Assembly (NCBI RefSeq): GCF_027244095.1
Contig: NC_069658.1
Coordinates: 261,586,687-261,650,686 of the forward strand
Direction: 5' to 3'
Origin: Hemicordylus capensis
Taxonomy: Eukaryota > Chordata > Lepidosauria > Squamata > Cordylidae
DNA: 64,000 bases
Below the pieces are notes generated by a model. That model had not been told where the DNA came from, did not search any database, and saw only the letters and a list, made by a program, of their open reading frames with translations. The number at the start of each line of letters is the position of its first letter. The stretch's first letter is position 1. The position numbers and the translations under genes are program-made. Positions 1 through 11,041 of the stretch are shown in pieces.

Positions 1-309
1 TCCCATAATGCACCACACTACTTATGTGATGCATTGTGGGATTCCTGGAGGCCAGCTTCAATCCTCCAGGCTCCAGATTGCCATTCCACTCGCCGCAGCC
101 CAGTACAGCTGGCTCGGCAGCAAGGGGCTGTCATGTGGGAGGAAAGCAGGTAGGCTCCTGCCTTCCCTCCAGCCCTCCCCAGCGCCTTTGGAACTGGCTG
201 GGAGGGGGACTTTCACAATGGGAAACAGAGCCAGGAAGAACTCTGGGATAATCAGACATCCAGTGTGGTGGTGTATCTGGAGGGTCCGACTAGAAGTAGG
301 GAGAAGCCT

Positions 310-460
310 GGATTTAAATACTTGAAGGGTGGCCTGGTTTAGACTGGTTTAGCCTAACCTACCTCACAGGGTTGTTGTGAGTATAAACAGGGGTGAGGTA
401 AAGAACCATGTACACTGCCCTGATCTCCCTGGAGAGAGGCTGGGGAGGGGGAACACAATG
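310..460 (+). mobile_element. tRNA-derived SINE 3' half, degraded
   Basis: CTAACCTACCTCACAGGGTT and CACTGCCCTGATCTCCCTGG match the body and tail of the 1.6-kb family; the head is absent. Confidence 0.6.
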
Positions 461-468
461 AGGCGAAT

Positions 469-522
469 CTCAGGAGCGAGCAAAACCTCAGGGAGCCCAG
501 CCCGGTTTTGCTCGCTCGTGAG
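469..522. repeat. Hairpin with 19-bp arms
   Basis: Positions 469-487 and 504-522 are inverted copies with one mismatch (core GCGAGCAAAACC). Confidence 0.8.
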
Positions 523-590
523 AACCACCAGGCTCACGGGCAAGCCCAGTGCCTCCATGGCGGCAAGCCCGCCTAAATACCTGCCCCCTT

Positions 591-630
591 AAATGAGGTT
601 AACGGAGAGAGTGCTCTGTTAACCTCATTT
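591..630. repeat. Hairpin with 17-bp arms
   Basis: AAATGAGGTTAACGGAG at 591-607 is inverted at 614-630 with one mismatch and a six-base loop. Confidence 0.85.
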
Positions 631-888
631 CAGCAATCGTGTGTCAGCCGCAATAGCTCGCAACCACGGCGGGCACACTTGGGAGTGGGGAGAGAGGGCA
701 CTGCATTACTGGGGCTGTGTGTGTGTGGGGTGGGTGGGTGGGTGGAGTGCCATATGGCGGCATTTCCCTTCACCCAACCCCTGGAGCTGCCAGGCGAGCC
801 ACGGTCGGGTGCAGGAGCGCCAGCCGGAGCCAAGCTGCTGCTCGTCTGGGCGGGCAATCTGCCTGCCCAAGGAGGGGTGAGTGATGGT

Positions 889-928
889 CTGCAGGGAGAG
901 AAGCGGGTCAAGCCCGCTCTCCCTGCAG
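889..928. repeat. Hairpin with CTGCAGGGAGAG arms
   Basis: CTGCAGGGAGAGAAGCGGG at 889-907 pairs with CCCGCTCTCCCTGCAG at 913-928, with one extra base and a short loop. Confidence 0.8.
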
Positions 929-960
929 AACCCCTTTCAGCTCTGCACACTGATCATGTG

Positions 961-1573
961 TAGAGCCTTATTGTAATATTCTTCACATGCCTTCACTGAG
1001 GACCAGACTAGATAGGATGGGGGAGATTTATTGTTAGGATGTGGTTTGGCTTAATAAAGCAAAAAGCCAGAGTAAGGCAACACCTGTATTAGAATCAACA
1101 ATTAGTTGATTCCAGCCTAAAGAGTTTTAGAGAATTTGAAAGTCATTGACTACTTTCTGATAGTTTAGTTGGTCCTAATAAAGGAATTACCCTTCCTTGC
1201 TTTTTATCTCAAAATAGACCAACAATATTTGTATGTGTGCGTGCGCGAGAGAGAACTAATTAGCACCCCTACCCAGCTGTTCTGGAGAGCCTAAATGCAG
1301 TGCTCTGGGAAAGGCTCCCCTCTCCACTCTTGCCTTTTCCCTGCTCTACACTCCTGTTTTTTTTTTTTTTTTTTGTAAAGCTACTATTAGCCACAGAGAG
1401 GAATAAATGGAGGTACAACATCTGCAAGTGATTGTCTGGGGTGGGGGAGCACATGGAACCAGTTTTGTGCATTCCTATTTCTTAGCATATGGGAACAACT
1501 TACCCTCAAGCTTTTATTCTTATGTTCATGTGAACAGAGATCTTGACTATTAAGAATAGAGAGAGAGAGAGAG
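961..1573. other. No gene or named repeat recognised
   Basis: AT-rich sequence with a T17 run at about 1358-1374. Confidence 0.5.
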
Positions 1574-1796
1574 AGCCAGCGTGGTGTAGTGGTTAGAGTG
1601 CTGGACTAGGACTGGGGAGACCCGAGTTCAAATTCCCATTCAGCCATGATACCTGCTGGGTGACTCTGGGCCAGTCACTTCTCTCTCAGCCTAACCTACT
1701 TCCCAGGGTTGTTGTGAGGAGGAACTTAAGTATGTACTACACCGCTCTGGTCTCCTTGGAGGAAGAGCGGGATATAAATGTAATAATAATATCACT
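1574..1796 (+). mobile_element. tRNA-derived SINE with L2-like tail, full length
   Basis: The head GCCAGCGTGGTGTAGTGG supplies an A box and GAGTTCAAATTCC the B box. The body has TGGGTGACTCTGGGCCAGTC and CAGGGTTGTTGTGAGG. The tail is GGGATATAAATGTAATAAT, like the L2-group 3' end. An adjacent (GA)n stretch lies at 1556-1576. Confidence 0.85.
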
Positions 1797-2576
1797 TTTT
1801 AACCAAAAAGAAAGACCACAAAGCCGTTTATACAACGAAGTAAATCAGAACATGAGAAAAAGGAATGATGGAATATGCAAAGTTAGGGCTGGAAATAGTC
1901 TCAAACCATCAAAATCTACATTTTTTAAATATTCAACAGCACTTATTTGTTCTGGATTAAAATGGGAGGCACATTCTTGCACCTCAGATGTTAACTTTTA
2001 GAATGGTATTAGGTAGAATTACCCTCCCTTAAAGAAGTCACATCCTTCATCCATGTTTTCTGCCTGATTAGGAGGAGGAAATATACCCAGAGTAGTAACT
2101 CATACAGAGGGACAATGAACAGCCCGTTTTGTGTGGGTAGGTAATTCTACTGCCTCTCATACTAGGAGTGACATTCAATCCTGATTCAGAGATAGGGCAA
2201 AATGGCAGCAGAGGCGAATAGGAAGGAGGCAAGGCCACAGCAGCAAGTCACAGGAGCCTTTAATTATGTAATTAATGTATTGCTCACAACATACTAGCAG
2301 TTCTTTTGCGATACGCCCCATTTGGAACTTCCTGATCTAATCCAGCCTTCAATCTCAAGGCAGGATCTTCTTATCTCTAACCCACATTAATTCCTCACTG
2401 ATTATCCAGCCCAAAGCAGAGAGCTAGAAGCACACAAGGTGCTCCACCGCAGAAATCTCTGCACGTCTGAAGAAAGTCTAAAAACAAAGACCACACATTA
2501 GCCTGCAACTTAAACACTGTTCACACAGAGTAGCATTACAAGTTACACACCTATGTGGGTAACAACCGCCCATAGG
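1797..2576. other. No gene or named repeat recognised
   Basis: Plain single-copy-looking sequence; no splice-bounded coding exon seen on either strand. Confidence 0.5.
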
Positions 2577-2958
2577 GTCATAAGAAGCTGTCTTATTAGA
2601 CCAAGTCAGACCATTGGTTCATCTAGCTCAGTATTGTCCATACCAGGGGTCCCCGACCTGGGGAATGCTGGGAGTTGTAGTTCAGCAGCAGCTGGAGGAA
2701 CCCAGGTTGGGAATGACTGGTCTACACAGACTGGCAGCGGCTTCTCCAAGGTTGCAGGCAGGAGTCTCTCTCAGCCCTATCTTGGAGATGCCAGGGAGGG
2801 AACTTGGAACCTTCTGCTCTTCCCAGAGCGGCACCATCCTCTGAGGGGAATATCTTCCAGTGCTCACATGTAGCCTCCCATTCAAAAGCAGATCAGGGCA
2901 GACCCTGCTTAGCAAAGGGGGCAATCCATGTTTGCTACCACAGGACCAGCTCCCAGTG
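2577..2958 (-). mobile_element. 5S-rRNA-derived SINE split by a hAT-type element
   Basis: Full minus copy: tail side TCTTATTAGACCAAGTCAGA at left, head side GCTACCACAGGACCAGCTCC at right. It carries a short inverted-repeat element at 2644-2719. Confidence 0.82.
2644..2719. mobile_element. Short hAT-type element in a 5S SINE
   Basis: CAGGGGTCCCCGACCTGG at left and CCAGGTTGGGAATGACTG at right, with GTCCATAC and GTCTACAC as decayed target copies. The host SINE continues on both sides. Confidence 0.7.
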
Positions 2959-3178
2959 GCTGCTTTCTTTCACATGGGCCTCAGGGCAGCACATACATGA
3001 AGTTATGGGTGGTCACCCATCCAGGCACTGGCCAGTCCGAGACCTGCTTAGGGTCAGCAAAGTGACCACACCTGGCACCCTCACACCTTGCTCAAGTAGA
3101 AGCAGCAGAGCTGCTTAAGCCTTCCCCTGCCTGTCCCTGTTTCTCCACTCCCAACAAGCCTCCCCACAGGGTTCTCAG

Positions 3179-3441
3179 TAGGGATGTGCACAGTTTGGTG
3201 GGGGGTTACCTTTAAGGTTCAGGGAGGGTGCTCTTACCCCCACCCCCGTGTTTCCCCCACTGGCGCTGTGCTTAAAATTGGTCCCATGGGGTGGTAGCAT
3301 CTCACCGCCCTGGTGTGCATCAGACTGGAAGTGGCCGGTGCACCATTGGTCCCATGGGGTGCAAGAACACCCTCCCTGTACCTTAAACGCGCCCCCCCGC
3401 CCCCTGGGTTCGGCCAAACTGCCAGTTCATGCACATCCCTA
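3179..3441. mobile_element. hAT-type inverted-repeat element (TAGGGATGTGCA ends), exact 8-bp TSD
   Basis: It begins TAGGGATGTGCAC and ends GCACATCCCTA. GTTCTCAG flanks it at 3171-3178 and 3442-3449, a perfect 8-bp duplication as made by hAT transposases. It has no coding capacity of its own. Confidence 0.85.
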
Positions 3442-4101
3442 GTTCTCAGAGCACGTTTGGAGACAAACACCTGTAGTTCCACCCAAAGGAACCATAACCG
3501 GAGGCCGTGGAAAGAGGGACAAGTTCATAGCCAATAGTCACACAAGGCACAAGCTGTGTCTCTTTCACTGAAACTTCCAGCAGACATATCGCCTGAATAT
3601 TTTCAACATTATGAGGGCTAGAAACTTGACTAAAAGCGGGAAGTCTCAGAAATCGGAGTTCTCCACCAGTTCCACACTCTGTCTGGCATTCCTTGTTCAG
3701 GACGGCGAACCCCAGCTTGCAGTCTCTACCCCACCCCCTGCTGTAGAGTTGTATGCATCATTCCTACTTCAGTCAGGGCAGTAACCACTTCCTGAGCTAG
3801 AGCGCGCCTGGGTGCACTGAGCGGCATGCAGAGGCCTCTCGCTGCCTCTTGTTTCCTCCTCACACGTTCTCTGCTTCCTGTTTTCGGAAGAACTGCGATG
3901 TCGGTAGCGGATGGTGAGAACTGCCAGGAATGGAAATGAGTCTGCACAGCTCCAAATTAGGTTATGAGGAGACAAAGGTGACAGGGCTCGAGTTCCACAG
4001 TGGAACAAGTGCTGGGCCACCCTTTAGCTCTAAAGCCTTAGACCATGGTTTAAAAAGCAAAAATGAGAAACAGAAATGTTGTTGCCAATTCTGTATCATA
4101 A

Positions 4102-4250
4102 GAGCCGGCGTGATGTAGCACTGGGGAGGCCCAGGTTCAAATCCTCACTTGTCCATGTGAGTGACTTGGGCCAGTCATGCAGTCTCAGCCTAACCTACCT
4201 CACAGGGTTGTTTTGAGGATAAAATGGGAAGGAAGAACTAGGTTTGCCAC
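4102..4250 (+). mobile_element. tRNA-derived SINE with L2-like tail, internally deleted
   Basis: It has AGAGCCGGCGTGATGTAG, then directly CAGGTTCAAATCC and CTCACAGGGTTGTTTTGAGG. Part of the tRNA-like head is missing. Confidence 0.7.
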
Positions 4251-4612
4251 CCCAAATCCCTTAGCAGGCAAGATGGATAAAAATGAGATCTCAGAAATTT
4301 CCAAGCCCCCCGGCCCTCTGGCACTGCCATATTAATAACTGGCTTGCTAAGGTAGGTCACAGCCCACTGCTGCCAGCTGAAGTACAGCATGTGGGGACAT
4401 GATATATCTTCTTATTGGTGGTAGCACCCACTTCGTGGCGTTCTTTGCCCTGGAATATCTGGTTGGCTCTATCTTTAGAAACCAGGTGAAGATGCTGTTC
4501 TTTTGGTCCATGCAGTTACTGACCACCTGTTTGGTCCTCTTATGAGGGTTTTCTGGTTTTGTTGCTTCTTTTTAAATTTTTTGCTGATTTTACCTCGTAA
4601 AAATGATATTTT

Positions 4613-5000
4613 TTTTTAAAAAAATATTTTATTTGTTTGTTTGTTTATTTAATAAATTTCTATACCACCCCAAACTTGCATCTCTGGGCAGTTTACAATT
4701 CAAATCATTTAAATACAAAATAATGAACATTAAAATCATTTAAAACCCAACATTAGAAGTATTAAAACTATACATCTAATTAAAAGCCTGGGTGAACAAA
4801 TATGTCTTGAGTGCCTTTTTAAAAGTTGCCAAAGATGGGGAGGCTCTTATCTCAATAGGGAGCACATTCCAAAGCCCAGGGGCAGCAACGGATAAGGCCC
4901 GTTCCTGAGTAGCCACCAGATCAGCTGAAGGCAACCATAGATGAACCTCTCCAGAAGATCTCAGCGGGCAGCGGGGCTCATGGCAAAGAAGGCATTCTCT
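4613..5000 (-). mobile_element. CR1/L2 LINE 3' end, 5'-truncated
   Basis: On the minus strand it reads an ORF2 C terminus like ALSVAAPGLWNVLP followed by KALKTYLF, comparable with AFSVAAPRLWNALP of the 40-kb copy. A 3' UTR and an (AAAC/AAAT)-rich tail follow. Confidence 0.75.
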
Positions 5001-6091
5001 TAAAACCCTTTTCTGTTTCTGTGTTTTAATGTCTGATCTGGCTTGAGAGTCTATCTGGATGAAAAAGATGGTGTTAAAAATATGCTAATTAATAAATGAA
5101 CAGTTCATTTGGAACAATATTTTGTTTGTAACAACAGCCCACCATTTGTTCCTGGCGGCTCAGAAGCAGGGTGTGGCCTTCATATGTCTCCAGCATCTAT
5201 CATTTGGAGGCATACTACCTCTGTATGAGGAGGTTCTACTTAGTTATCATGGCTAATAGCTGTTGAGACCTATTTGCCATGAATTTAACTTTTCTTTTTT
5301 CAAGTACAGAATCTTTTTGGACTGGGGTTAAGAGGGAGGAAATTTCCCCTTTCAATGCTGCAACTGTAAAAAAAAATAAAAAATGTGGACAGTAATTCTG
5401 CAGTCCTAAATTGTCCTTGTCCGCTCACTCTGGTTCAAAAACAGGGTTGGGGATGGCGTAGTCTGCCTTTGCACAATTGTACAAATCTAGTTTTGACAAT
5501 CTTGATGATGAGAAATAAAACACGAAAGAAGCAGGGTGCAATCCTGACCTGGAATGTGCAATTGTGCAGTTCTCTTTTCTCTTCCCCCACCCCTAAGTAG
5601 TTGTTTTCATTTTCTTCATGCTACTTTGTGCAATTGTGCATGTTCAGCTGTAATAGACTCTGTGATGAGAGAAAGCAAAATACCAAAGCAGCAGCAGGAA
5701 TTATGGCTACCCGGAAGGCGAACTTGTGCAATCTTTATCAGATATTTCTTTTTTAAAAGGATGAGGAATCAAGGAAGAGGAGGCAAGCCGGAAACCACAA
5801 CTAAGTCATCCCTAGAGGCAGCACCTTCTTGCTCCATTGCAACCCAGCTAGATGCACGTCATAGATCCGAATGCTGGACACTCAGAATGGAACATGGCCA
5901 GATGCAGATGTAAGGACTGGAGCCCCCCGCCCCCACTTTGGCAAGTTCAACAACTTGCAATAGGAATGGTAGATTATAACTCAGAGTTTACATCTGCTTC
6001 AAATAAGACATAATCTTAGCTTCTCCTATGATCCCACCTTCTTTCACCTATGGAGTTATGGCGTAAACAAGAGTCCTGCAGTAAGTGGAAG
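5001..6091. other. No gene recognised
   Basis: GTGCAATTGTGCA-type phrases recur at about 5557 and 5628, but nothing more organised was found. Confidence 0.45.
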
Positions 6092-6446
6092 AGGAGGTTG
6101 TCAGGGGCTAGAGGAGAGGGGCCCCGTGTTCGCTCCTCTGCCTGGTGGCCCCTCAGAGTGAAGGAGATAATGAAGAAAATAGGGAGGGGTGGAGCTGGGG
6201 GAGGGGCGTCCGCTCAGAGGTGCATCTAGGTAATTTTGGAGCATGGACCTAAAGGCCTTTGGAGGCCCTCCCCCTCCAAAGCATCCCCCATTAAGCATCA
6301 TCATGCTCTGCCAGGCAACCACACCACCCAGGACAGACTAAAGATGATTTGGGGGGCCCAGGGGCTGTGGAGGCCCTGGACTTCAGTCCCGAAGTCAGGG
6401 GTGAGAGCGCCTCTGCATCCGCTCAATTATAGCTACACCCCTGGGT
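6092..6446. mobile_element. Longer relative of the CAGGGGTGTAG element
   Basis: It shares CAGAGTGAAGGAGATAATGA and the right end CAATTATAGCTACACCCCTG with the 24.1-kb element. The left end is diverged (CAGGGGCTAGAGGAGAGG) and no clear target duplication remains. Confidence 0.6.
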
Positions 6447-7504
6447 TGGACAAAGGGACTAGGGAAGAAGTGAGGGAGGAAACGCTTCTCACTGTATCCT
6501 CTTTCACTGTTTCAGGGCTGTTAACAGAGACACACATGATCATCAGGTTGTGACTTGGTTGCTCCAATTCCCCAACCTTTGACAGAGTGGCCGACTGGCC
6601 AAAAGAAAACCTGGCCGGCTCTTATGCCTTTAATAATGGTTTGATGTGCAGGAATAGTCAGGTGAAGCTTTTTTACAGCAGGCATTAGCAGGCACTGTTA
6701 TTGCCTGCGAATGTCTGCCTGTGTATCAGGCTCCTGTTTAAAGGTGCCGTTGCAGCAGCCAGCTAAAAAGCTGGCAAACCCTAGGGGCTCTGTTGATTAT
6801 TAGTGAATTCTCTCCTTGTGCAGAAACTGAGGAAATGGCTGGCATCTTAAAGAGGCCTGTCAGCTGACCTGGAAGCCCACCTTGACAGGGGGTAGGGTTG
6901 ATATACAGGAGGGGAAGTTTACGGCCAGGAATGCTGGGCAGAATGCTGGCTGTTCGCATTAGAGCATCTAGCCCAGACTGCTTTCCACCTCTGAGCATGC
7001 ACCTGAGGATAGATGGGAAAGCATCCCCATGAGGCCAAGCTACACTTGATATTCTTGCAGAGAGTGAGAGATAAAGAGCTTCAGAAGGTGTAAGTCTTCA
7101 ATGACTCCTATAGAACAGGGATTCCCAACGAAGAGTCCCCAGATACAACTCCCATTGTCCCTATGGACCTGTGACTGGGAACCCCCATTTTTTTAGGATG
7201 TTGAAAGGAGCACAGTAGATCAGAGGGAAGCACTGAACCTGAAGAGAAAAGCCAGAGACATCAAAATGAGGGGACAACAGGTTCTGAGAGACAGTGTTGT
7301 TGAGCAGACTCAGAATTAGACTTGGCTATTGAAGATTTGGTTTCAGGCCTTTGCCATAGGCTCTCTGAATGGGCACTGGCCATATCTCTCAGCTTCAGTG
7401 CTCCTTCACATTAATTAATGCATCTCTAAAGACATTCTGAGGGCAAGCACAATAAAGACTGTAAAGCACTTTGAGAATTAAACTATGCTGTGTAAAAACA
7501 GAAC

Positions 7505-7895
7505 TGGAATAGGTGCAGAACACGACAACCAAAATAATCAAGGGATTGGAGCACCTTCTTTAAAAGGAAAGGCTAAAGCATTTGGTTTAATGGCTTCTTG
7601 TTTTTGAAAGAGATGACTAAGCAGGGATGTGACAAGGTTTATAGAATTAATGCATGGCGTGAAGAAAGCAGACAGAGAGGACCCTCCCTCCCACATAATA
7701 CTAGAATTCAGATTGTCTGGTGCCATTGATTGGCAGGAGATTCAGAACAGACAAAAAGAAGTGCTCACATTGTATAACCAATGCGTGGAATTTCATTGCC
7801 ATAGGTTGTGGTGCTGGCCACAGGCTTAGATGACTTTACAAGGGGATTAGACAACTTCCTGAGTGGAAGGGCTATCAGCAGCTGTTAGCAACCGG
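7505..7895 (+). mobile_element. CR1 LINE 3' fragment
   Basis: The order of phrases is that of the amniote CR1 ORF2 C terminus: AAAGGAAAGGCTAAAGCATT, AGGGATGTGACAAGGTTTAT, GTGGAATTTCATTGCCATAG and GGGGATTAGACAACTTCCTG. It is degraded and 5'-truncated. Confidence 0.75.
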
Positions 7896-8053
7896 GCCAG
7901 TACAAATCCTGGCAGCTCCAGGAGCCTTCAAGACCTCTGCCAGCTATATCAGTTACTACTGCTCTGACCCAAATGTGGGCCAGCCAGTACCAGGGACCAA
8001 GCCCGTACCAGTCAGAAGCAAGGGTGCCCTGCAGTTCAGACCTGGACCTGGAT

Positions 8054-8358
8054 CATAGGAACATAGGAAACTGCCATATACTGAGTCAGACCATTGGTCT
8101 ATCTAGCTCAGTATTGTCTTCACAGACTGGCAGTGGCTTCTCCAAGGTTGCAGGCAGGAATCTCTCTCAGCCCTATCTTGGAGAAGCTGCCAGGGAGGGA
8201 ACTTGGAACCTTCTGCTCTTCCCAGAGCAGCTTCATCCCCTGAGGGGAATATCTTGCAGTGCTCACACATCAAGTCTCCCATTCATATGCAACCAGGGCA
8301 GACCCTGCTTAGCTATGGGGACAAGTCATGCTTGCTACCACAAGACCAGCTCTCCTCC
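8054..8358 (-). mobile_element. 5S-rRNA-derived SINE (5S-Sauria type) with CR1-like tail
   Basis: On the minus strand the head contains AGCTAAGCAGGGTCTGCCC, TGGTTGCATATGAATGGGAG and an A-C, which parallels the internal promoter region of 5S rRNA (GCTAAGCAGGGTC..CTGGTTAGTACTTGGATGGGAGAC). The 3' part ends in the CR1-like phrase CAATGGTCTGACTCAGTAT, GGCAG and TTCCTATG. The head lies 16 bp downstream of the tRNA-Val gene in the same orientation. Confidence 0.85.
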
Positions 8359-8373
8359 TTTAAGAACAATGGC

Positions 8374-8446
8374 TGTTTCTGCCCGGTTTCGAACTGGGGA
8401 CCTTTCGCATGTTAGGCGAACGTGATAACCACTACACTACAGAAAC
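8374..8446 (-). tRNA. tRNA-Val (anticodon AAC)
   Basis: The 73-nt minus-strand sequence folds as a tRNA. The acceptor arms GTTTCTG and CAGAAAC pair fully, the anticodon stem is TTCGC/GCGAA, the loop CTAACAT gives anticodon AAC, and the T loop is TTCGAAA. It matches vertebrate tRNA-Val-AAC at almost every base. The A box (TAGTGTAGTGG) and B box (GTTCGAAAC) are intact. There is one A-C mismatch in the T stem. A clean T4 terminator is not seen just downstream; a 5S-derived SINE head begins about 16 bases away in the same orientation. Confidence 0.9.
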
Positions 8447-9474
8447 TGAATGGCTGTATCCCAGCATTTGCTGCTTTCCAGCAATACATAACCCAGAACA
8501 GCCCTCTTGACACAGCGCCATTTCAAGTTTACTAGGCCTCAAGCCTCTTCGGAGCTAACGGTCCTTAGAAAGTGGAATGGATCCTCTGGGATCCTCTGGA
8601 GCAGAGGCTGGTCTGAAACCAGTGAAGCCAAGTTCTTCAGCTCAGTGCCAGGAATGCTTCTCAGATCTGGCTGGAGGCAGCCACCGCTAGAAAGGGGATG
8701 AGTTGGGTGAGGGCCAAATGGTGTCGGCCTGAGGTAGGAGGTTTCTTAAGGGCATCTGTGCTGGAGAGGTGAAGAGTTAAAGAGGCCTTGCATGGTAACT
8801 GTGGCAACTTCATAAACACTGACCTCAGTACTTTTTAATGACTTCCTTTGGAAAAACACAGCAGGCAGCTTCTGTGGAAGCCCTATACCGCTGCTTCTAC
8901 ATCTACCACCCTCTGTATTCAAGCTTCCTTGTTTTCTTCTCGGAGCCTCCATTTTCTACCAGTCACATGAAACTGACCTCCTCAGACAGTGCCTTCTGCT
9001 TGCCACCTACCAAAGACTCCTCTAGAGTTGTTGGGTCCAAACACAGACGGCTGTGTCACAATCGCATGACGACATGCTGTAGCTGCACACTTAGAAGCGT
9101 GGATGCCACCCAAATTTCTTTGCAAGCACATGCACATACCATAGGCCAGGATTGGCTGCAGCTCAGTCAGAGACATACCTGGTAGCAAACCAGGTTTGTT
9201 GCCACATAATGAGTTGTATCGGGTGATTCGTCTCTCCTGATCCAGCCCACTGCATGGAGATGTGTAAACAATGTGATTAGGTGGCATTTGGAGGTTTTGT
9301 CCCTGCTTATACACATGGAGATGGATTGCGCTGGGAACAGTGCGCTGGGTGGGCAGGAAGGGCTGCACACATTCATTCTTCTTCCTATCTGGCCCCATGT
9401 GTGAAACTGTCCCAAAGGTGCCTGCATCTTCCAGAGCTGCAGATAATAGGAAGGGCCATAGTGCACTAGAAGAG

Positions 9475-9725
9475 TACCGTATTTACCCAAATAGAAGATG
9501 ACTCTGCATTTAAGACGACCCCTTTAAAAAGTTAAATACAGATTAAAATACAAATGTATAAATACAAATGTATTTAGAAGTTAAATACAGTTTATGCCTG
9601 CATTTACTCGAAAGGAACAGGACTCTGAATTTAAGATGACCTCCTGATTTCCAACAGTATATATATAAAAAAAACAACTTGGGGGAAATCTAGTCTTGGA
9701 TTCATGTAAATACAGGATCTGCCTT
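9475..9725. repeat. Unclassified element with TTTAAGACGACCCC phrase
   Basis: GTATTTACCCAAATAGAAGA and GCATTTAAGACGACCCC are repeated in diverged form at about 9600-9645 (GCATTTACTCGAAAGG, AATTTAAGATGACC). This looks like a short DNA element common in lizards; class uncertain. Confidence 0.4.
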
Positions 9726-9730
9726 GCATG

Positions 9731-9978
9731 CAAAAGGTAAAGGTAAAGAGTGCCGTTGACACCTGGCGACCACAGAGCCTTGTGTTTGTCTTTGGTATAA
9801 TACAGGAGGGGTTTACCATTGCCTCCTCCTGCGCAGTATGAGATGATGCCTTTCAGCATCTTCCTATATCGCTGCTGCCCGATATAGGTGTTTCCCATAG
9901 TCTGGGAAACATACCAGTGGGGATCCGGACCAGCAACCTCTGGCTTGCTAGTCAAGTCATTTCCCCGCTGCACCATTC
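9731..9978 (-). mobile_element. tRNA-derived SINE with BovB-like tail
   Basis: Same family as the 55.2-kb copy, nearly full length, with head near 9978 and tail (AAAGGTAAAGGTAAAG on plus) at 9731. The tail phrase GTGTCAACGGCAC on the minus strand corresponds to the BovB 3' end seen at 35,470. Confidence 0.82.
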
Positions 9979-10033
9979 AAATTCAATCCCTGGCATCTCT
10001 AGGTAGGGCAGAGAAAGTCCTGCCCCCACCAGT

Positions 10034-10440
10034 CCTGAAGAGTTGTTATCAGTCTGTGTAGACCAGGGTTGCCCAACTTCAGCCCTCCTGAAAATGTTGG
10101 TCTACAACTCCCATAATCCCTGCCTATGGGCCACTATGGTTGGGGATTATGGGAGTTGTAGTCCAAAAACAGATGGGGGGGCTGAAGTTGAGCAGTCCAG
10201 GCCTGTTTAGCTTAAGGCCCCCCGGCTGTTTTTGGACTACAACTCCCATAATCCCGAGCCACAGTGGCCAATAGCCAGGGATTATGGGAGCTGTAGGCCA
10301 ACATCTGCAGTAGGGCTGAAATTGAGCAGCCCTGGTATAGACAATCTTGCCCTAGAATTGGATCAATGGTCTGGCTCAGTATAAGGCAGCTTCCCATGTA
10401 ACCAGTATAAGGCAGCGTCCCATATAACCTATAAACACAT
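10034..10440 (+). mobile_element. CR1-tailed SINE remnant with hAT-type insertions
   Basis: AGTCTGTGTAGAC before and ATCAATGGTCTGGCTCAGTA with AAGGCAGCTTCCCATGTAAC after an inserted element form a SINE tail. A partial repeat of the tail end (TATAAGGCAGCGTCCCATAT) follows. The head is lost. Confidence 0.65.
10064..10334. mobile_element. hAT-type element(s), duplicated or stacked
   Basis: The left end is CAGGGTTGCCCAACTTCAG and the right end CTGAAATTGAGCAGCCCTG. GTGTAGAC and GTATAGAC flank, 7 of 8 alike. The inside holds two copies of the palindromic core (ACTACAACTCCCATAATCCC), so it may be two nested elements. Confidence 0.75.
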
Positions 10441-10443
10441 GTA

Positions 10444-10516
10444 GGTTCCGTAGCTCAGGGGTTAGAACATTGGCCTTTTAAACCAGGGGTCATGAGTTCA
10501 AATTTTGCTGGGGCCT
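10444..10516 (+). pseudogene. tRNA-Thr-derived gene, decayed, anticodon now TTT
   Basis: The 73-nt stretch follows vertebrate tRNA-Thr-TGT closely (TAGCTCAGGGGTTAGA, AACCAGGGGTC, GAGTTCAAAT, GCTGGGGCCT). Several C-to-T and G-to-A changes weaken the stems. The loop CTTTTAA would give anticodon TTT (Lys) on a Thr body. A TTTT at 10521-10524 could end pol III transcription. A 5S-derived SINE begins about 13 bases after its end in the same orientation. Confidence 0.75.
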
Positions 10517-10529
10517 CATCTTTTGAGAG

Positions 10530-10826
10530 GAGAGTTGGTCTTGTGGTAGCAAGCATGAACTGTCCCCTTAGCTAAGCGGGTTCTGCCCTGGTTGCATATA
10601 AATGGAAGACTACAAGTGTGAGCACTGTAAGATTATGGGGATGGTGCCACTCTGGGAGGAGCAGAAGGTTCCAAGTTCCCTCCCTGGCAGCTTCTCCAAG
10701 ATAGGGCTGAGAGAGATTCCTGCCTGCAACCTTGGAGGAGCCGCTGCCAGTCTGTGAAGACGATACTGAGCTAGATAGTCCAATGGTCTGACTCAGTATA
10801 TGGCAGCATCCTATGTTCCTATGTAA
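10530..10826 (+). mobile_element. 5S-rRNA-derived SINE with CR1-like tail
   Basis: Full-length plus copy starting GAGAGTTGGTCTTGTGGTAG 13 bp after the tRNA-Thr relic and ending TTCCTATGTTCCTATGT. Confidence 0.85.
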
Positions 10827-11041
10827 GGGAAATTCTGCCAGGTGTGGCTTCTCATCTCACTCGAACATTTTGGCCTGCAAAGCTGCATCTGGTGAAATCC
10901 TGCCATCTATGCAACTCTTAAAGATACAGAAGCTCTCACTGGTCCAGGACTTGGCAACCAATGAATTCCTCAAGTCTTCAAATCTGCTTGCCCTCACATG
11001 CCAGCTGTCTATTCCTTCTGTCTAACAAACAGCTTTTCTTT

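Noticed and set aside
10444-10516. Functional tRNA-Lys(TTT)
   Set aside because: Only the anticodon looks like Lys; the body is Thr-type and several stem pairs are weakened.
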